A DNA stretch of 64,000 bases from the NCBI GenBank assembly GCA_051530055.1, contig CM121342.1:8928001-8992000 (forward strand), read 5' to 3'. The stretch is from Neoechinorhynchus agilis (Eukaryota > Acanthocephala). The notes beneath the pieces are model-generated. The model made no database searches. It saw only the letters and a program-made list of their open reading frames with translations, and was not told the origin of the DNA. Position numbers and translations under genes: made by a program. This document shows positions 21,300 to 33,109 of this stretch, in pieces (the stretch's first letter is position 1; each line of letters begins with the position of its first letter).

Positions 21300-21987
21300 T
21301 TTTGATAGAGTCGACGCGGTTGAAAACTATTCGGCTATGAGTTGATGAACTTGCAACTCGAATCCTTAAATACTCACTTTCTAAGGCGAGAACACAAAGT
21401 GTTTTTTTTCAAAACACCATCGGGGCGAAAACAATTTGTTTTGGTCGCTTAAAATTGATAAACGAAGCACGAAATTAGAAGATTGTAACAATCTATATTG
21501 CTGAAGCTTTGAAGAAACCATAAATATATAATAACACATTTGAAGTAAGTATTTTGCTAAACTATAAAAACTTCCAAACAATACCTATAGTCTGTGTAAA
21601 AAAATCGATTCACAAACAACCTTACTGCACTGATCAAAACTGGTTTTACAAGGAGATGAATAACATCCCCGTTGCCCAGCTGCACGCAAATCTTTTGTTG
21701 ACTTGAAGAGCGACTGTTTAAATCAGTAACGAATGCCAGAACATTTAAAGTGATAACTGCTTTAAAATAAGCACATCTATAAGGAATTGCATTTGCACTA
21801 ATCACAGGGAGAGCAAATGAGCTATTGTTAACTTACCATTTTGTTAGTCTGAATGATCCTTGACGAAAATGTGCTCTTAAATGAGAATAGGAAAAAGTAC
21901 GCGCTGAAGAAATAGTGCTAGTTGTTTTTGAACACAAAGGAACAATTCTTTGCCATTCTAAGCGTACTATAAAGCACAATAAGATTA
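21300..21987. other. Spacer between repeat gene and LINE-A
   Basis: No domain is recognised. This stretch is part of the block duplicated at 39964-40611. It includes the repeat gene's promoter region. Confidence 0.45.
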
Positions 21988-24600
21988 TTATTGCTCTCTC
22001 TCATCAAACTTGCAGCAAATAAGAAAATAAACACAAAGAAAAGTCAAAAATGAGTGTTTTGGCCAAAGAATGAGGCCCTCTGACGGTTTAGCGATTATTG
22101 GCTTGGGAGCTTCGGTGCTTGTATCCATTAACTCACTCAAACTTTGATCTTGAACACCGCTTACTTTTCTAGTAATTGGACGTTGATGTTCTTCATTCGT
22201 CCGTTTCTTGGTCTCAGCATCGGTCCAATCCTGTTTTATATCCTCAGTAAGCCCGGTTTTCTCATTTTCGAAAATCGATTTTAGTTTAGAAGCCACTTGT
22301 TTGATGAGATGTTCTAGAATTGCATTGTCATCGAGCTTTTTTAACTTATCGACGTGCTTGACGAAGGAAGCCGCGCGAAGTTTATAAAGTAGTTTCGGGA
22401 TGAAGAGGGTATTCTTGATCAGGAATAGAGCCTCGTGTGACGAAAGTTCTCGGACTCTATCGCACAGCATCATGATGTTCAGGAATAGATGGTCGATCTC
22501 ATTTTCCAAATTTGAATCAAAAACGCAGCTCCCTAGAAGGCTCAGCCGGTCCAGAGTGATAAATTTAAAACCGGGAGCCAGATTTCTAGAACCTTCGACG
22601 ATTTCGCTCTGCGATGACTCGTCGTCGATGTTCATTACCAACAATTCGCATTTCCCTGCATTAAGCACAACGCCCAATCTCGCAGTCTCCCTTACGAGTG
22701 TCTCCAGATCGCGCAGTACTACGGAGGGATCACCTCCGAGGGGTAGCGTCATCAAGGTACCAAGCGTTAAAGTTGGAACGGAGAGGGTGCGCTATTGGAT
22801 TAACTGCAAAGGGAGAAAAGTAAATTGACCGAGAGGGGGTCTCCGCTGTACTCCTCTCTTTCGGACCAAATGAGATGATCGTTGAACAGCATGGAGTCGG
22901 GGTCCCGCATGCGTTGAGAAAATAAGGAAAAGCTTCTGCACATTCCAAACAGATGGTACGGTGACGAACGGAGTATTTCGCGCCTACCAAAATCACATGA
23001 TGGCGTTGAACGATTGTGATGTCTGGCGGCGACACGGCTTTCTGACCTGCAGGGTGTGCAGCATCCCCCAGTTGGAACTGGGCAAAGTTGCTGCCATATC
23101 CCTTCTGCAATACGGTTGCAAAGGATTTTACCTACGAGCCGACGTAGAGCAGAGCCAACGGCGTTGGGACGAATCCCACCAGTCTTTTTGTTCAAAGCGC
23201 ACAAAGATGTGCCAAAAAATAACTCAGTTGCCCGCGGATGTAAATTTGCTTTGATGAAAAGGTCGACTAGTCGACAAAGATGGGTAGCAAGGAAGTGGCC
23301 TGCATCTCCAACTGAGAACGATATCTTATCCTTTAATTGCTGAGGATGAAGCCCATCGAGGCCATGGCCAGAGCCATTGGCGAAGAAGGATATGGTCATT
23401 CCCAGTTAAACTGTCGAAGTGGAGTGTCTTTGAGGGACGGAACATGTATGAATTTCTGTTTGGGTTGAACTTTGCGGATGCTTCAACTTTAAAACCCTGA
23501 AGTGTGGAGGGCGAATCACTTGCAAACGTATCAGAGGAAGACAAAATACGGGCAGCTCCCCAAACATCTCCATCCGCGAGTTTTGAAGACACGTGCTTAG
23601 CAAGCTGTCTCGTAGATGCTCGATGGCAGTTAGTCTCATTCGCACGTTGTTTGGAATCCTCCTTTGCTAAACGACGAATGCTCAAGAAACTTTCGTCAAA
23701 GGATACGAGGCGTCTTTTGATTACCGCAGTGAGGGACTCCTCCCAACTGTCGAAAGCGGAAAGTACAAGTCTAGGGAAGGCAAAGAGCCGTGTCCAAGAA
23801 GACTTTAAAATTTGCTCGAAGCAGTCCAGCAGAAGTGTGGTGAATCCTTTAGCTACTAGATATCGTGCGCCCTTTGGAATCCGTTTCAGAATGTTCCTAG
23901 GAAGAACACGCACGAGATCAGCAGCGGAAGGAAGACTACCGTCGTCATCGGGGAGCGTCGACGGATTTTCTGGTGTTGCCGGTTGAAGCGATCGCGGGAT
24001 TTGACCAGATCCTTCACAAAGTGATTTGGCGGGCCCATGAATGCGCAGAACCCCGAATTTCGTGATGGAAAAAGAGTCTAAACAAACGGGGCATAAACCT
24101 TTGGAGAGGCCTGGTGCTCCGGTAGCGTTGGGCGTTTCCTCGGCATTTGATTGGTCTGAATACGTAGTTGAACTGTCTTGGCTGGTTGCGTCAAATTGAA
24201 TCATTGCAGCGGCATAAGGATCGTGTGTTTGACGTGCAAATGAAATTGCTAACCAAAAGAAGATTTTGGCGAACAGAATTTAGGCCTGGTTTCCCTTTAG
24301 CGTTGGGCGTTTCCTCGGTATTTGAGTGGTCCGAATACGTAATTGGGCTGTCGTGGCTTGTTGCGTCAAATTCTATCATTGCAGCGTCAACAGGTCGTGG
24401 CATCGGATAAGGATCGTGTGTTTGCCGTGCAAATGAAATTGCTTGTCTCAAATTGGGTATTTGATGAACAGAATTTAGGCCTTGTTTCCCTTTAGCGTTG
24501 GGCGTTTCCTCGGTATTTGATGGGGCCGAATACGAAGTTGGGTTGTCGCCCTACGTCAAAATGTCGTGTCTCTAAGAGATGGCCACAAGTAAGAATTGAA
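21988..24600 (-). mobile_element. LINE-A copy 1 (RT pseudogene with foreign tail)
   Basis: Reads right to left. The N-terminus (24451-24000) has ETPNA(T/K)G repeat units, then a CPVCLDSF...RIHG zinc-finger-like motif. The middle (24000-23400) is a basic linker (NETNCHRASTRQLAKHVSSK). The RT begins at GSGHGLDGLHPQQLKDK, with CALNKKTGGIRP next, and continues past 22800 in broken frames. Its C-terminal half (22755 onward) has GGDPSVVLRDLETLVRE and LNAGKCELLVMN. After VDKLKKLDDN the sequence leaves the LINE and continues in frame for about 112 residues to a hydrophobic end (SFLTFLCVYFLICC). Frameshifts split the RT. A near-identical copy is at 40612-43000. Confidence 0.8.
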
Positions 24601-24923
24601 CAAATTTTTAATTCGTGACGTTTCCGGGTCAATTTTCGTGTTTCGCGAGTTTTCAACTATGGTCTTTTAGCAACAAAAGACCAGAGGGCAGCCAGCGATC
24701 TTTATCAGAGAATCAGACATTCAGAAACGGAATGCTTCATTCTAATAATAATAACACGTTTATTTGTTAATTACCAAAAAGTGATCCATGCATCTTTGGG
24801 TTCTCATGAACACTCGAATTTGCAGGATATTGATTTTGGTACTTCTTTAAGATTCGTTGAGAGATTTGAAGAATTTTTTCTCAAGTAAGCTGACGATGGT
24901 TGGTAGAAATTGTTTTTGGTCTT
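24601..24923. other. Flank of LINE-A copies
   Basis: AT-rich spacer with no gene. It is shared with about 43010-43370 as the right end of the large duplicated block. Confidence 0.55.
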
Positions 24924-26020
24924 TTAGTTGGTTTTGGTTAATTTGATTTTCCCTTCTCGCCACGGGAACACTGTTAACCCATCCGGTCTTCGACCGTCGA
25001 GTCTGCAGAGGTGACTCGGTTCGAGCAGATTCGGTGCGTGTATCGTGTTTAAGGCCCGACTAATAACCGAGTTAATCTCAGCGTGGCGAGCATACCTGCC
25101 ACCGGACTGGCGACAAACGAGACCGTGTCTGCCCAAAGAATCCACAAGGGCCCCACAACGACAGTAGTGTGGGGCACAAATCGGGAGACCTAGTCGTAAG
25201 GACAATCCGATCTTTACTGTTTCGTCTCTGAGTGAATTTCCGAGAGAAGGAATCGGAACGGCGTTCAGCCAGGCACCAGATTCCTTCGAAGAGACCGCCA
25301 ACAATCTATCTCGGGTCACCTCATCACGTGCGTCGGAAAGCATTGAGCTATGAACTCGAGTGATTAAAGGTTTACCCCAAACTGACTGTCTCTTGCCTCT
25401 CAAAGTAACTTCATCGCACTGCGTAATGCGGCAAAACTCGAAGACCGCCTCTTTAAAATTTTCATCAAGTAAAAACTCTTTTTCGAGCAATTTAGCTACC
25501 AACTTTCGGCTGCTCTCATAGGAACCTAAAAAGGCCGGAATTGCAACATCGGCTGTTTTACGAATACCCAAACCGCCGGAAGATACAGGCAAGGAAGCTT
25601 GTCTCCATGCCTCATCCGACAGTTGGATATTTAAAATCCCTTCGAGACACCTTCTTAAATTATCATCAATTTTCGTCAAGGAGTGTCGATGTTTGAAGAA
25701 GGGCGCTGTACGCAACTTCGGAAGGAACAGGGCACTCTTTATTAAAAATAATGCCTGATGGGATGGAAGTTCCTTCGTACGCTCGCAGAGCAATTCGACT
25801 CTCGGCGCTATTTGGAGGATCTCTTGAGGTATATTTTCATTAAAAACGCAGCTACCCAAAAGAGACAGTTGAGCACGCGAAATTATTTTGATGTTAGGTG
25901 CTAGCTGCGTAAAGTTGTTGAGGATCTCAGTTTGACTAGCGGCGTTTTCTGCATTCATCACAAACAGCTCACATTTCGAGGTATTAAGCTCAACGCCGAG
26001 CTTGGCAGCTTCCCTCATGA
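24924..26020 (-). mobile_element. LINE-A copy 2, RT C-terminus and endonuclease
   Basis: One open frame of about 365 codons on the minus strand covers the RT palm/thumb (AAKLGVELNTSKCELFVMN, LSLLGSCVFNENIP, SHQALFLIKSALFLPKL, LSDEAWRQASLPVSSGGLGI). It then gives a Cys/His module (HYCRCGALVDSLGRHGLVC) and RRPDGLTVFPW, which resembles the PD-(D/E)XK-like endonuclease end of this LINE family. The RT N-terminal half is missing: the copy stops at about 26020 against a Penelope fragment. The frame is intact, so the copy is fairly young or was recently active. Confidence 0.8.
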
Positions 26021-26339
26021 CGACCTCTTGTTGATCGACCCGTCGGAGACGAATATGGACCGCCTTCAACACGAACTGAATGGGATGGACAGTAATATTC
26101 AGTGGACGATCGAGGAGGAGGACCATGGTACGTTTCCTTTCCTGGATGTAAAGATAGCCCGGTTAACCAGTGGAAAATACACGACCAACGTATACCGAAG
26201 GAAAGGTATACCTGTGGGCCTTGTGCCATGGACATCAGCCCAACCTCGCAAATACAAAATTTCGAGGATCAGGTCACTGGTCCACCGCGCTCTTACACAC
26301 TGTAGCGACGCTAGGCTGTTCGGAATGTACGTTCGGTAG
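26015..26339 (+). mobile_element. Penelope-like RT fragment
   Basis: The plus strand reads DDLLLIDPSETNMDRLQHEL, NIQWTIEEEDHGTFPFLDVK, SGKYTTNVYRRKG and YKISRIRSLVHRALTHCSD. This order (catalytic DD, LN..I.(F/W)T.E.E..., FLDV, VYRK, LV.RA...CS) is that of the RT C-terminal half of Penelope-like elements. Nothing before the DD motif remains because the fragment abuts LINE-A at about 26015-26020. Confidence 0.75.
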
Positions 26340-28009
26340 ACCTCCAGAACTACGGATTCCCTTTTTTAAAACTTTTAATGGTAAACTATGTAAATTATTT
26401 TTTTAATTGAACTTCGATGGTGACCTTTTTCAGCCATTTTTGCATAAATTATTTTTATCTAAAATGGTATGTGAAGGTAGAGTCTTCGGTTTTTAGAATA
26501 CTATGTACGAAGGACTCGAACAATTTGGATTTCAATTCGATCTTGAGCGGAACATATAAGATGTTCCCAATGGAAAACAACCAGTTCAACCAATTTTTAA
26601 GTTTTGTATCGGAACGAGAAGCAGGACGATTGGTGAAGGAACCTGAATCCCTATTGGACCTTCCTCACCTAATGCGCTGTGTAGTATTGTAACTAATTGC
26701 GCATGGTTTTCATATTACTGTGAGGCAATAGTAATGACTCAGGGATTTGATCGATCCGATGCTCAGCTTTATTCGTTGCCTTGATTGGTCTCGACCAACA
26801 ACACAACGTTAGAAAAAGGAGAAAAGGAAAAACATTGCATGCGTGTCAATAATTGTATGGATGTGTGAGGCTGTGCAATAAATAAATAAATTTCTGATAG
26901 CTTTGTTAGTTGCGATTTATGTTTATTTTATACTCAAAGTTAAATATTTCTAAAAAAACGACAACCTATGAAGGTAGTGTCAAGTGTTGCCGCGATGTTC
27001 TGAATTAGCTTTATCTTCGTTGTACTCGTCATGTTTGTGATAACCCCAGATTTTAAAGGCATTTCGAGCACTGTTGAATTTTTTCGATATTGAAATCTCG
27101 ATGAGTTTTGGAAGAGATGCAAAAACTTTGCGTAAAATTTTCAATTCAGTTTCAACTTCTTTACTTAAATAACGATATTTGCAGATTAACTCTTTATCGT
27201 GTACATGATGTTTAAAGATTAAATTAAATTTTCATTTCTTACAAAAATAAAAGTTCGTACACAATGTAGCCAATAAAAATGAAAGGTCACGTATTTGACC
27301 AATAAAAATTAGTTCTTTGTTTTTAAAAAAGCGCATTACTTTCAAAACAACCAGCTGAATCTGTTGAAATGCTTAAATAATAGATTTGCTCAGTTATGAA
27401 CGTCATACGAATCATCTTTAAAGATTAATAGGGCGAAGAAAGCTGATATCAAGAATAATTTGTGCGCATTTTTGTACTTTATTATCGTTTGAAAAGACTT
27501 CTGTTGATCAAAAAATTTCTTGACCAATATATTTCGAGGTTTGCAAATCTTTGCAAGTTGCTTGGACCACTAAAGAAAATGGATGCTTTTTTGGCAATGA
27601 AGTAAGAAAATTAGATTCCCCGAGGTTATCAAAGTGCTCGAATTCTCTTAATTACGTTCGTGTGTTTCCTAAGGTTAATTAAATGCTTTTTGAAGGCCGT
27701 AAAACCTATTTGGCAATATCCTCGGTCACGAGACAATTTTTACTCGACATTTGCATGTGATTTAATCACGGATCAATATTAATCCAATTAACTTTTAGAT
27801 AACTTCCAAAAAACCCGTGATAACAACACCTAGCCTACAACGGCCGATAGAAGAAATTTGCTAGATAGTCGATTATCCGATAAAAGCAGACCAATGGGAC
27901 CAAATTTGTGTTCAGTAGCAGGTCAAGGAGGTAGGCCTATGAACTGTAATGAACTTCTATCGAATGATGTTCACAATCCTATAGAACCGATTATGCTCGC
28001 CTGAAGACG
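26340..28009. other. Intergenic region without supported gene
   Basis: No domain is recognised in the short ORFs here. Bases about 26880-26965 (GTTTATTTTATACTCAAAGTTAAA and around) recur at 30640-30715 and 38655-38710, at the ends of the OGT-containing blocks. Confidence 0.5.
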
Positions 28010-29770
28010 GAATCAATGAACGTTCAGGTTCTGCGAATCAAATATCATTACAAATTGAACCAAGCGATCCGCCCGAAATGACCCAGTAGGCTTTATTGTG
28101 CCCGAGAAGGTGACAATTTGACTCGGGCATTGAAGGATATCGTAGAAGCCTCGAAGTGCAACCCAATAATCCCGAAGTACTCTTCAAGATCGGGAATTGC
28201 CTAAGAGAAAAAGGATCGTTCACCGAGGCAAAAGATTGCTACATAAAATCTATAAAAGTTAATCCAAGTTATGCGGAATCATTTGACGGACTTGCTACGT
28301 TATATTGGCAATGGTGACGCCCAAGACAATCCTTAAATGCGATAAAGACAGCAATTTTGTTCGATCACTCTATTGATCAGCCGATATTTATATTCTTGAC
28401 AAACCATTCGGAGTCGTGGACGCAAAAAAATGGGACCAATATCTTTAAAAGTTCTATCCATAAAGCATGTTTTCCATTTAAAATAACCTTTTTCAGAGCA
28501 ATTTAGCAGCTCTTGATACATAAACCTGTAATCCTGGCTACTCACCAACTCGAATTAGAGAAAAAGGATCGTTCACCGAAGCAAAAGATTGCTACATAAA
28601 ATCTATAAATGTTAATCCAAGTTATGCGGAATCATTTGACGTACTTGCTACGTTATATTGGCAATGGTGACGCCCAAGACAATCCTTAAATGCGATAAAG
28701 ACAGCAATTAGAAAACGTCCGAATTCTTATTCCCTGCATATGAGTATCGCTTATCTCATGCAATAAGAAGGTCTTGGGTCAACTAAAGAAATTTTGGAAC
28801 ATTCCGAGAAAGCCTTAACTTTGAACCCAGGAATCCCTGCGATTCATATGATGTACGTGGACGCCCTTGCATAATTAGCGGAAGATGTCGAAAAGGCCAT
28901 CCTTCATTATAATATAGTCATTGAACTCGGCCAAAAAGTCCAAAGAATTTATATGCGGAAAGCAAAAGCGATGAGGATGATATCAAATTTCCAAGGAGCA
29001 GTTGATGTCTACAAAGTCTCTCTTCGTAAATTTCCAAATTTTCAAGAAGCGATTTTCGGGCTTGAGAATTGTCTTAGGTATACTTATGATTGGACGAATT
29101 TTACCCGCATGGAGAATTTAATTGTGAATTTTATTCGGAAACAGCTAATTCACAGTGGTCAGCAAACAAAGTGAACAATATATCAAAATCACAGCGTTCT
29201 TTATCCGTTATTTCATTCGGAGAGGATATCAATAGCAGAAATAGAAGCCAGGAAGTGCACCAGGAAAGTTGAATTTTCTCATGCGCCCGCATTCTCTCAT
29301 TGTTCGAAGATCAGCACGGAACTGGTAAGCAAACGAATCCGAGTTGGCAATGTTTCTTCGGATTTCGGGGACCACCCGTCGTCCCATCAAATGCAAAGCA
29401 TTCCTGGAACGCATAATCACGACGTGTTCGAGATATTCTGTTATTCAACAAGGCCTAAAAATCAAACGACATTTTTGTCAAGAATCAACAGAGGTTCTGA
29501 CCATTTTATTGATATTTCTGGGATGCCGTTTCAGAATGCGGCAAATCTCATTCACTCTCACCGAATCCATAGTCTGGTAAATATGAACGGATATATGGAC
29601 GCTAACCAAAATGAAATCTTTGCGATGAAACCAGGGCCCATACAGATAATGTGACTCGGCTATCCGAATACAAGCGGTTCACATTTTATGGATTAAATAA
29701 TCACGGAAGAGATCGCAACTCCGCTGAATTATGCTGAACAATTTAGTGAACGAATGATAAATAATGAACC
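28010..29770 (+). pseudogene. O-GlcNAc transferase pseudogene
   Basis: OGT adds GlcNAc to Ser/Thr of nuclear and cytoplasmic proteins. TPR units are visible (NNPEVLFKIGNCLREKGSFTEA, NPSYAESFDGLATLYWQW, AVDVYKVSLRKFPNFQEAIF) followed by the last-TPR signature CLRYTYDWTNFTRME. The start of the catalytic domain follows at 29320-29770: RIRVGNVSSDFGDHPSSHQM, FEIFCYSTRPKNQT, SLVNMNGYMDANQNEIFAMK, LGYPNTSGSHFMD, IITEE. In-frame stops replace residues after IQIM and after FMD, others interrupt the TPRs, and the rest of the catalytic domain is missing. An ABCC fragment (28350-28556) is inserted between two copies of one TPR segment. Confidence 0.88.
28350..28556 (+). pseudogene. ABCC transporter NBD fragment in OGT pseudogene
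   Basis: Read across frameshifts, this piece shows DIYILDKPFGVVDA, matching the Walker B and D-loop of ABCC transporters, and ILATHQLELE, matching the switch-His loop (consensus LVTHQL). It continues at GAATTAGAG directly into OGT TPR sequence. The same junction occurs at about 36990, so the chimaera existed before duplication. Confidence 0.65.
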
Positions 29771-30964
29771 GGGTTGCAATCAAAATTAAAGAAGAATTTC
29801 AGCTCAAAAAATCAAAGAAAACGTGCAATGTATCAGCGCGAGGACGCAGTTCAAGCAATAAATTGGAAGCATCAAAGAAAAAGGAGCTTTCGTCAAAAAA
29901 GCAATGATCCAACGAAGGAAAGAAATCCGGTGATATGAAATAAGATAGCGATTCAAGCGTCTACGGCACGAATATTCGATCCAATCGGTCAAAATAATTA
30001 GCTCTAAAACAAAGACTTTGCATCGAATAGCTAGAGGTACATTAAAGATGCCAAATGGACAAGGGAAGAGTGTACGCGACCAAACGGAACATTGACTAAC
30101 TTTTCAAAAAATATTATCAATAATCGACGACACAAAAGGCAGCTATAATTATTTCTGAGATCCAAAACGATCAGCGAAATTCCTATAAGAGAAATTATTG
30201 GTATTATTTTGCCACATCCCATTTAGGCGAAATAAAGTGTTGGGCTCAAGATTTTCGTTGCAGCCATGAAAATAAACCAAAGAATTACTGTAGTAAAGTG
30301 GAAGTACTTTGTGGATAACGGCCGAGCAATCTTCTATTTGTAATTATAGTCAATCGACGCTAAATTTTTTAATAATAATTTTTTGTAAGATAAGTAATTC
30401 TCAACAACGCTCGACAGAAAATGAGCATTAGAGAGCGTTGCGTGAACATCCAACGGATTTTTTAGCAGATAAATACGGTAGTCGGTTAATGTTTCTACGA
30501 AAAAATCGGAGAGCTTGCAACACAAAATATTCATTATCAACAACAAATATTTGTACCTGGCAAATATTTATGCAGAACGCGAATAATTGTTAAACGAGTT
30601 TTGTGAATTTGTTGCAACAAATGTCAACTTTTTGAGAGCTTTATCCGTGACGGTTTATGTTTATTTTAGACTCAAAGTTAAAAATTTCTAAATAACGACA
30701 ATCTATGAAGTTCTCTGAGTAACAAAATCCGCAGAAGTTTAGACCATGAGTGCATTTCTCGATCGATATTGATAGCTTCGAGAATTAACCCAATTTTTTA
30801 TCGGAGAAAGGATCACAGCCTGTGCCCTCTGACAGCAACCTTCTTGGAAGCTCCCCTTGGATCGCAGTTATATTGCTAAGTTGTTGAGGTTCGGAGGATG
30901 CAATGTAGATGTTAGTTGAATTATTGTTCAGTTCTTAGCTCGGTTAATAACTTTTTATTAAAAA
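29771..30964. repeat. OGT block flank with duplicated hairpin
   Basis: No gene is seen. Bases about 30350-30710 recur at 38380-38710. They contain a hairpin with arms CAACGCTC and GAGCGTTG (30399-30442). The right end meets a Penelope-type end. Confidence 0.55.
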
Positions 30965-31020
30965 CGTTCCTAACCTCGTCTGGTTCATCATCAGTTTGTA
31001 GGTTCGAAACGTAGCCTAGA
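30965..31020 (-). ncRNA. Decayed hammerhead-like Penelope end
   Basis: On the minus strand: ACGTTTCG, ACAAACTGATGATGAACC, a loop, GAGGTT, then AGGAACG and TTTTTAATAAAAAG. The CTGATGA core and stem II (AACC/GGTT) are present, with ACGT strands able to form stem III. GAAA is changed to GGAA, so it is probably inactive. A duplicate is at 49675-49725 (+). Confidence 0.5.
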
Positions 31021-31149
31021 ACTGGTATGGACAAGAGAATCCAACTGTTTAATTAAAACAAAGCATTGCGATAGCTGTAATCAGTGTTGCTGCACTATGA
31101 CTTCTGCCCAGTGCTCTGAATGTTAAAGTGAAGAAACTCATTGAAGCGC

Positions 31150-31490
31150 GAGTAAACAGCGCAGGGTGCCTCACCGCTCCGTAAATAGGAACATCCATCC
31201 TAATTTCTTTCACAAAGGAGATAAGCAGGGAGACCAGCTTTCACCTTTTCTATTTGCTCTATGCCTGGATTACCTAGCCAAATCCTTACATGATTTTAAG
31301 GTGGAATAACCTTCGGCGAGGGAGGAGAAGCTATCGTACTTCTTCTATGGAGACGACATCGTTCTTTTAGCAGATCAAAAAGACGATCTACAGAGGGCAT
31401 TCAACTTAGCAGATGCTGAACTGAAGAAAATCGGACTGGGACTTAACGTTGCGAAGGACGCCACTTACAGCCAGCAGTTTTAGAAAACAG
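31150..31490 (+). mobile_element. Non-LTR reverse transcriptase fragment
   Basis: The plus strand encodes KQGDQLSPFLFALCLDYLAK, then after a stop SYFFYGDDIVLLADQKDDLQ and KKIGLGLNVAKDATY. These are RT motifs B (QGDxLSP), C (YGDD) and D. The clade is not clear. An inverted duplicate lies at about 49195-49560. Confidence 0.7.
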
Positions 31491-31809
31491 CAAGTTTGTT
31501 GCAAGCACTGAACTGGTTGTCAATTCGGAAGGGTGCCCGATTGAATCAATAATAGACGGTGAGAGGGTCACAATGTTTTTGATACTTTTCTAATATGCGA
31601 GACAAATCTACTGTATTAACATTATCATTTATATTTTGCGGAGATAGTTCGCCAGTTTAGGGCGTGTGTCTTTTATGTAATTTTCCATTGTGTTTGTTTA
31701 AAGTCTTAAAAAGGAATCACTTTCAGAAACCGCTCCCCTTTTGACTTTGGAAAGATTGATTGTTTAAAGCCAAAAACAGCAGTCGTCTCTTTGGCACTTT
31801 TGTTCGTTA

Positions 31810-32396
31810 TCAACTATCCACATTTTCAAAAAAGATCAATCCATCGCGAAACGTCAAAATATAAAAAGCCTGACATTCAAGCACATTTAACCGGAGTACA
31901 AAAAGGGTAATGGCCGTTTGATGCTCTGAATGTGGTAATATCTGGTCATCTTCAAGTCCGCAAAGGTAAGTCATTGGTTGGATTTGTTGAAATTCTAATT
32001 CACAATAAAAGATGGACGAAACATTAACCTCAATTATTTGCCCGTAATCAAAGGGAAAAATAGATACCTTTTCTGTTTTCGATTTGCCGTTTACGAGCAT
32101 TGCTTTAAAACGAGAGAGCTAACGTCAAATGCGTAAATTTGATCATCCTTCAATTCTGCTCAATTAACGATTATTCGTTTCTGAATATCCAAGTATTATC
32201 TGTCAAACGCTTTAATATAATTCGAATTCACATGTCGTGCATCTTCTCTCCAAACGTGGAACCTGCGAGGCGGATCGCCACGTTCTCGATTCTCAATGGC
32301 AAAAAATTCTTGATTATATTGATTTGTGGTCATTGTGTTCAATGAATGTACGGATCGATCAACCATTGGATGGCCTAAGGTAATTGAAATCATCAT
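31810..32396 (-). pseudogene. Unrecognised gene, decayed copy 1
   Basis: Minus-strand segments read MTTNQYNQEFFAIENRERG, VWREDARHVNSNYIKAF and AELKDDQIYAFDVSSLVLKA, then MLVNGKSKTEKVSIFPFDYG and on to FYILTFRDGLIFFENVDS. Frameshifts and a stop interrupt it. The second copy at 48313-48758 preserves the same order. No family was recognised. The two together suggest a protein of at least 200 residues. Confidence 0.5.
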
Positions 32397-32849
32397 TTTG
32401 TGCTATCGGCGATTGCTCTCTTCTGTTCGTAATTAATCGGTCTTCAAATTGCATGCTTATTGATTGACTTTCGATGGAGATCATGGGCTGAATCTCAAAC
32501 AAATTAAAAGACGTAAAACCCTCGGAACTTCCATTATGACCGGCATTTAACTGGTATCTCAAATATTACGTATTTTGTAAATAAAACAGCGGACGAGGAA
32601 GTTCTTAAGATCTACTTTGAACTGTCTTGCAACTTTTCATAAATAAACTAGATCATGGCGCTGGTTCCTTGTGGCTATTAAAGCAGAAAATCGCAAGATT
32701 ATATTTGGTCAATGTCACAAAAAGTGAAAATCATTAAAATTCGATAACACCATTGAAATCACCGACTCAGAAATTTCTTTTTAAAAAAGTCAGTTCTTCA
32801 GTTTTACAATAATAAAGCACAAAACGTGCAATCACCACCTCCGCAAAAT
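32397..32849. other. Intergenic region without supported gene
   Basis: AT-rich sequence with no recognised feature. Confidence 0.5.
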
Positions 32850-33065
32850 TAGAGCTTCTCTCCTTCCTCGGCCGTCGCTATCACGCTAGCCGAATTGCCT
32901 CGTTGTACTGAGAGCGAGATATCTTGTCGCAGGAATACACCTGCTCGTGCGCCGCCGGTCGTTTGTCTCAATTTATTCGTGAAATCCGGGAGCAGAGTGA
33001 GTGCCGAACTGCCAAGCGCTCCATACGTCTCTACTCCGAAGGGGAAGCAATAGTGGGCCCTTAAG
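32850..33065 (-). mobile_element. LINE-A C-terminal tail fragment
   Basis: The minus strand encodes the same tail as 12335-12596: FGVETYGALGSSAL, RAGVFLRQDISLSVQRGNS and ASVIATAEEGE. It sits directly beside the gypsy fragment. Confidence 0.65.
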
Positions 33066-33109
33066 GTCCTCTCCAGTCAGGCGGTCGACTAACCGAGAAT
33101 GCGCACTTT

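Noticed and set aside
23504-23986. Plus-strand ORF of 160 codons (also at 42132-42614) as a conserved gene
   Set aside because: It is the complement of the LINE-A linker and is conserved only because the block is duplicated.
26417-26692. 91-codon plus-strand ORF as a gene
   Set aside because: No recognisable domain, no clear start context and no poly(A) signal placed to support it.
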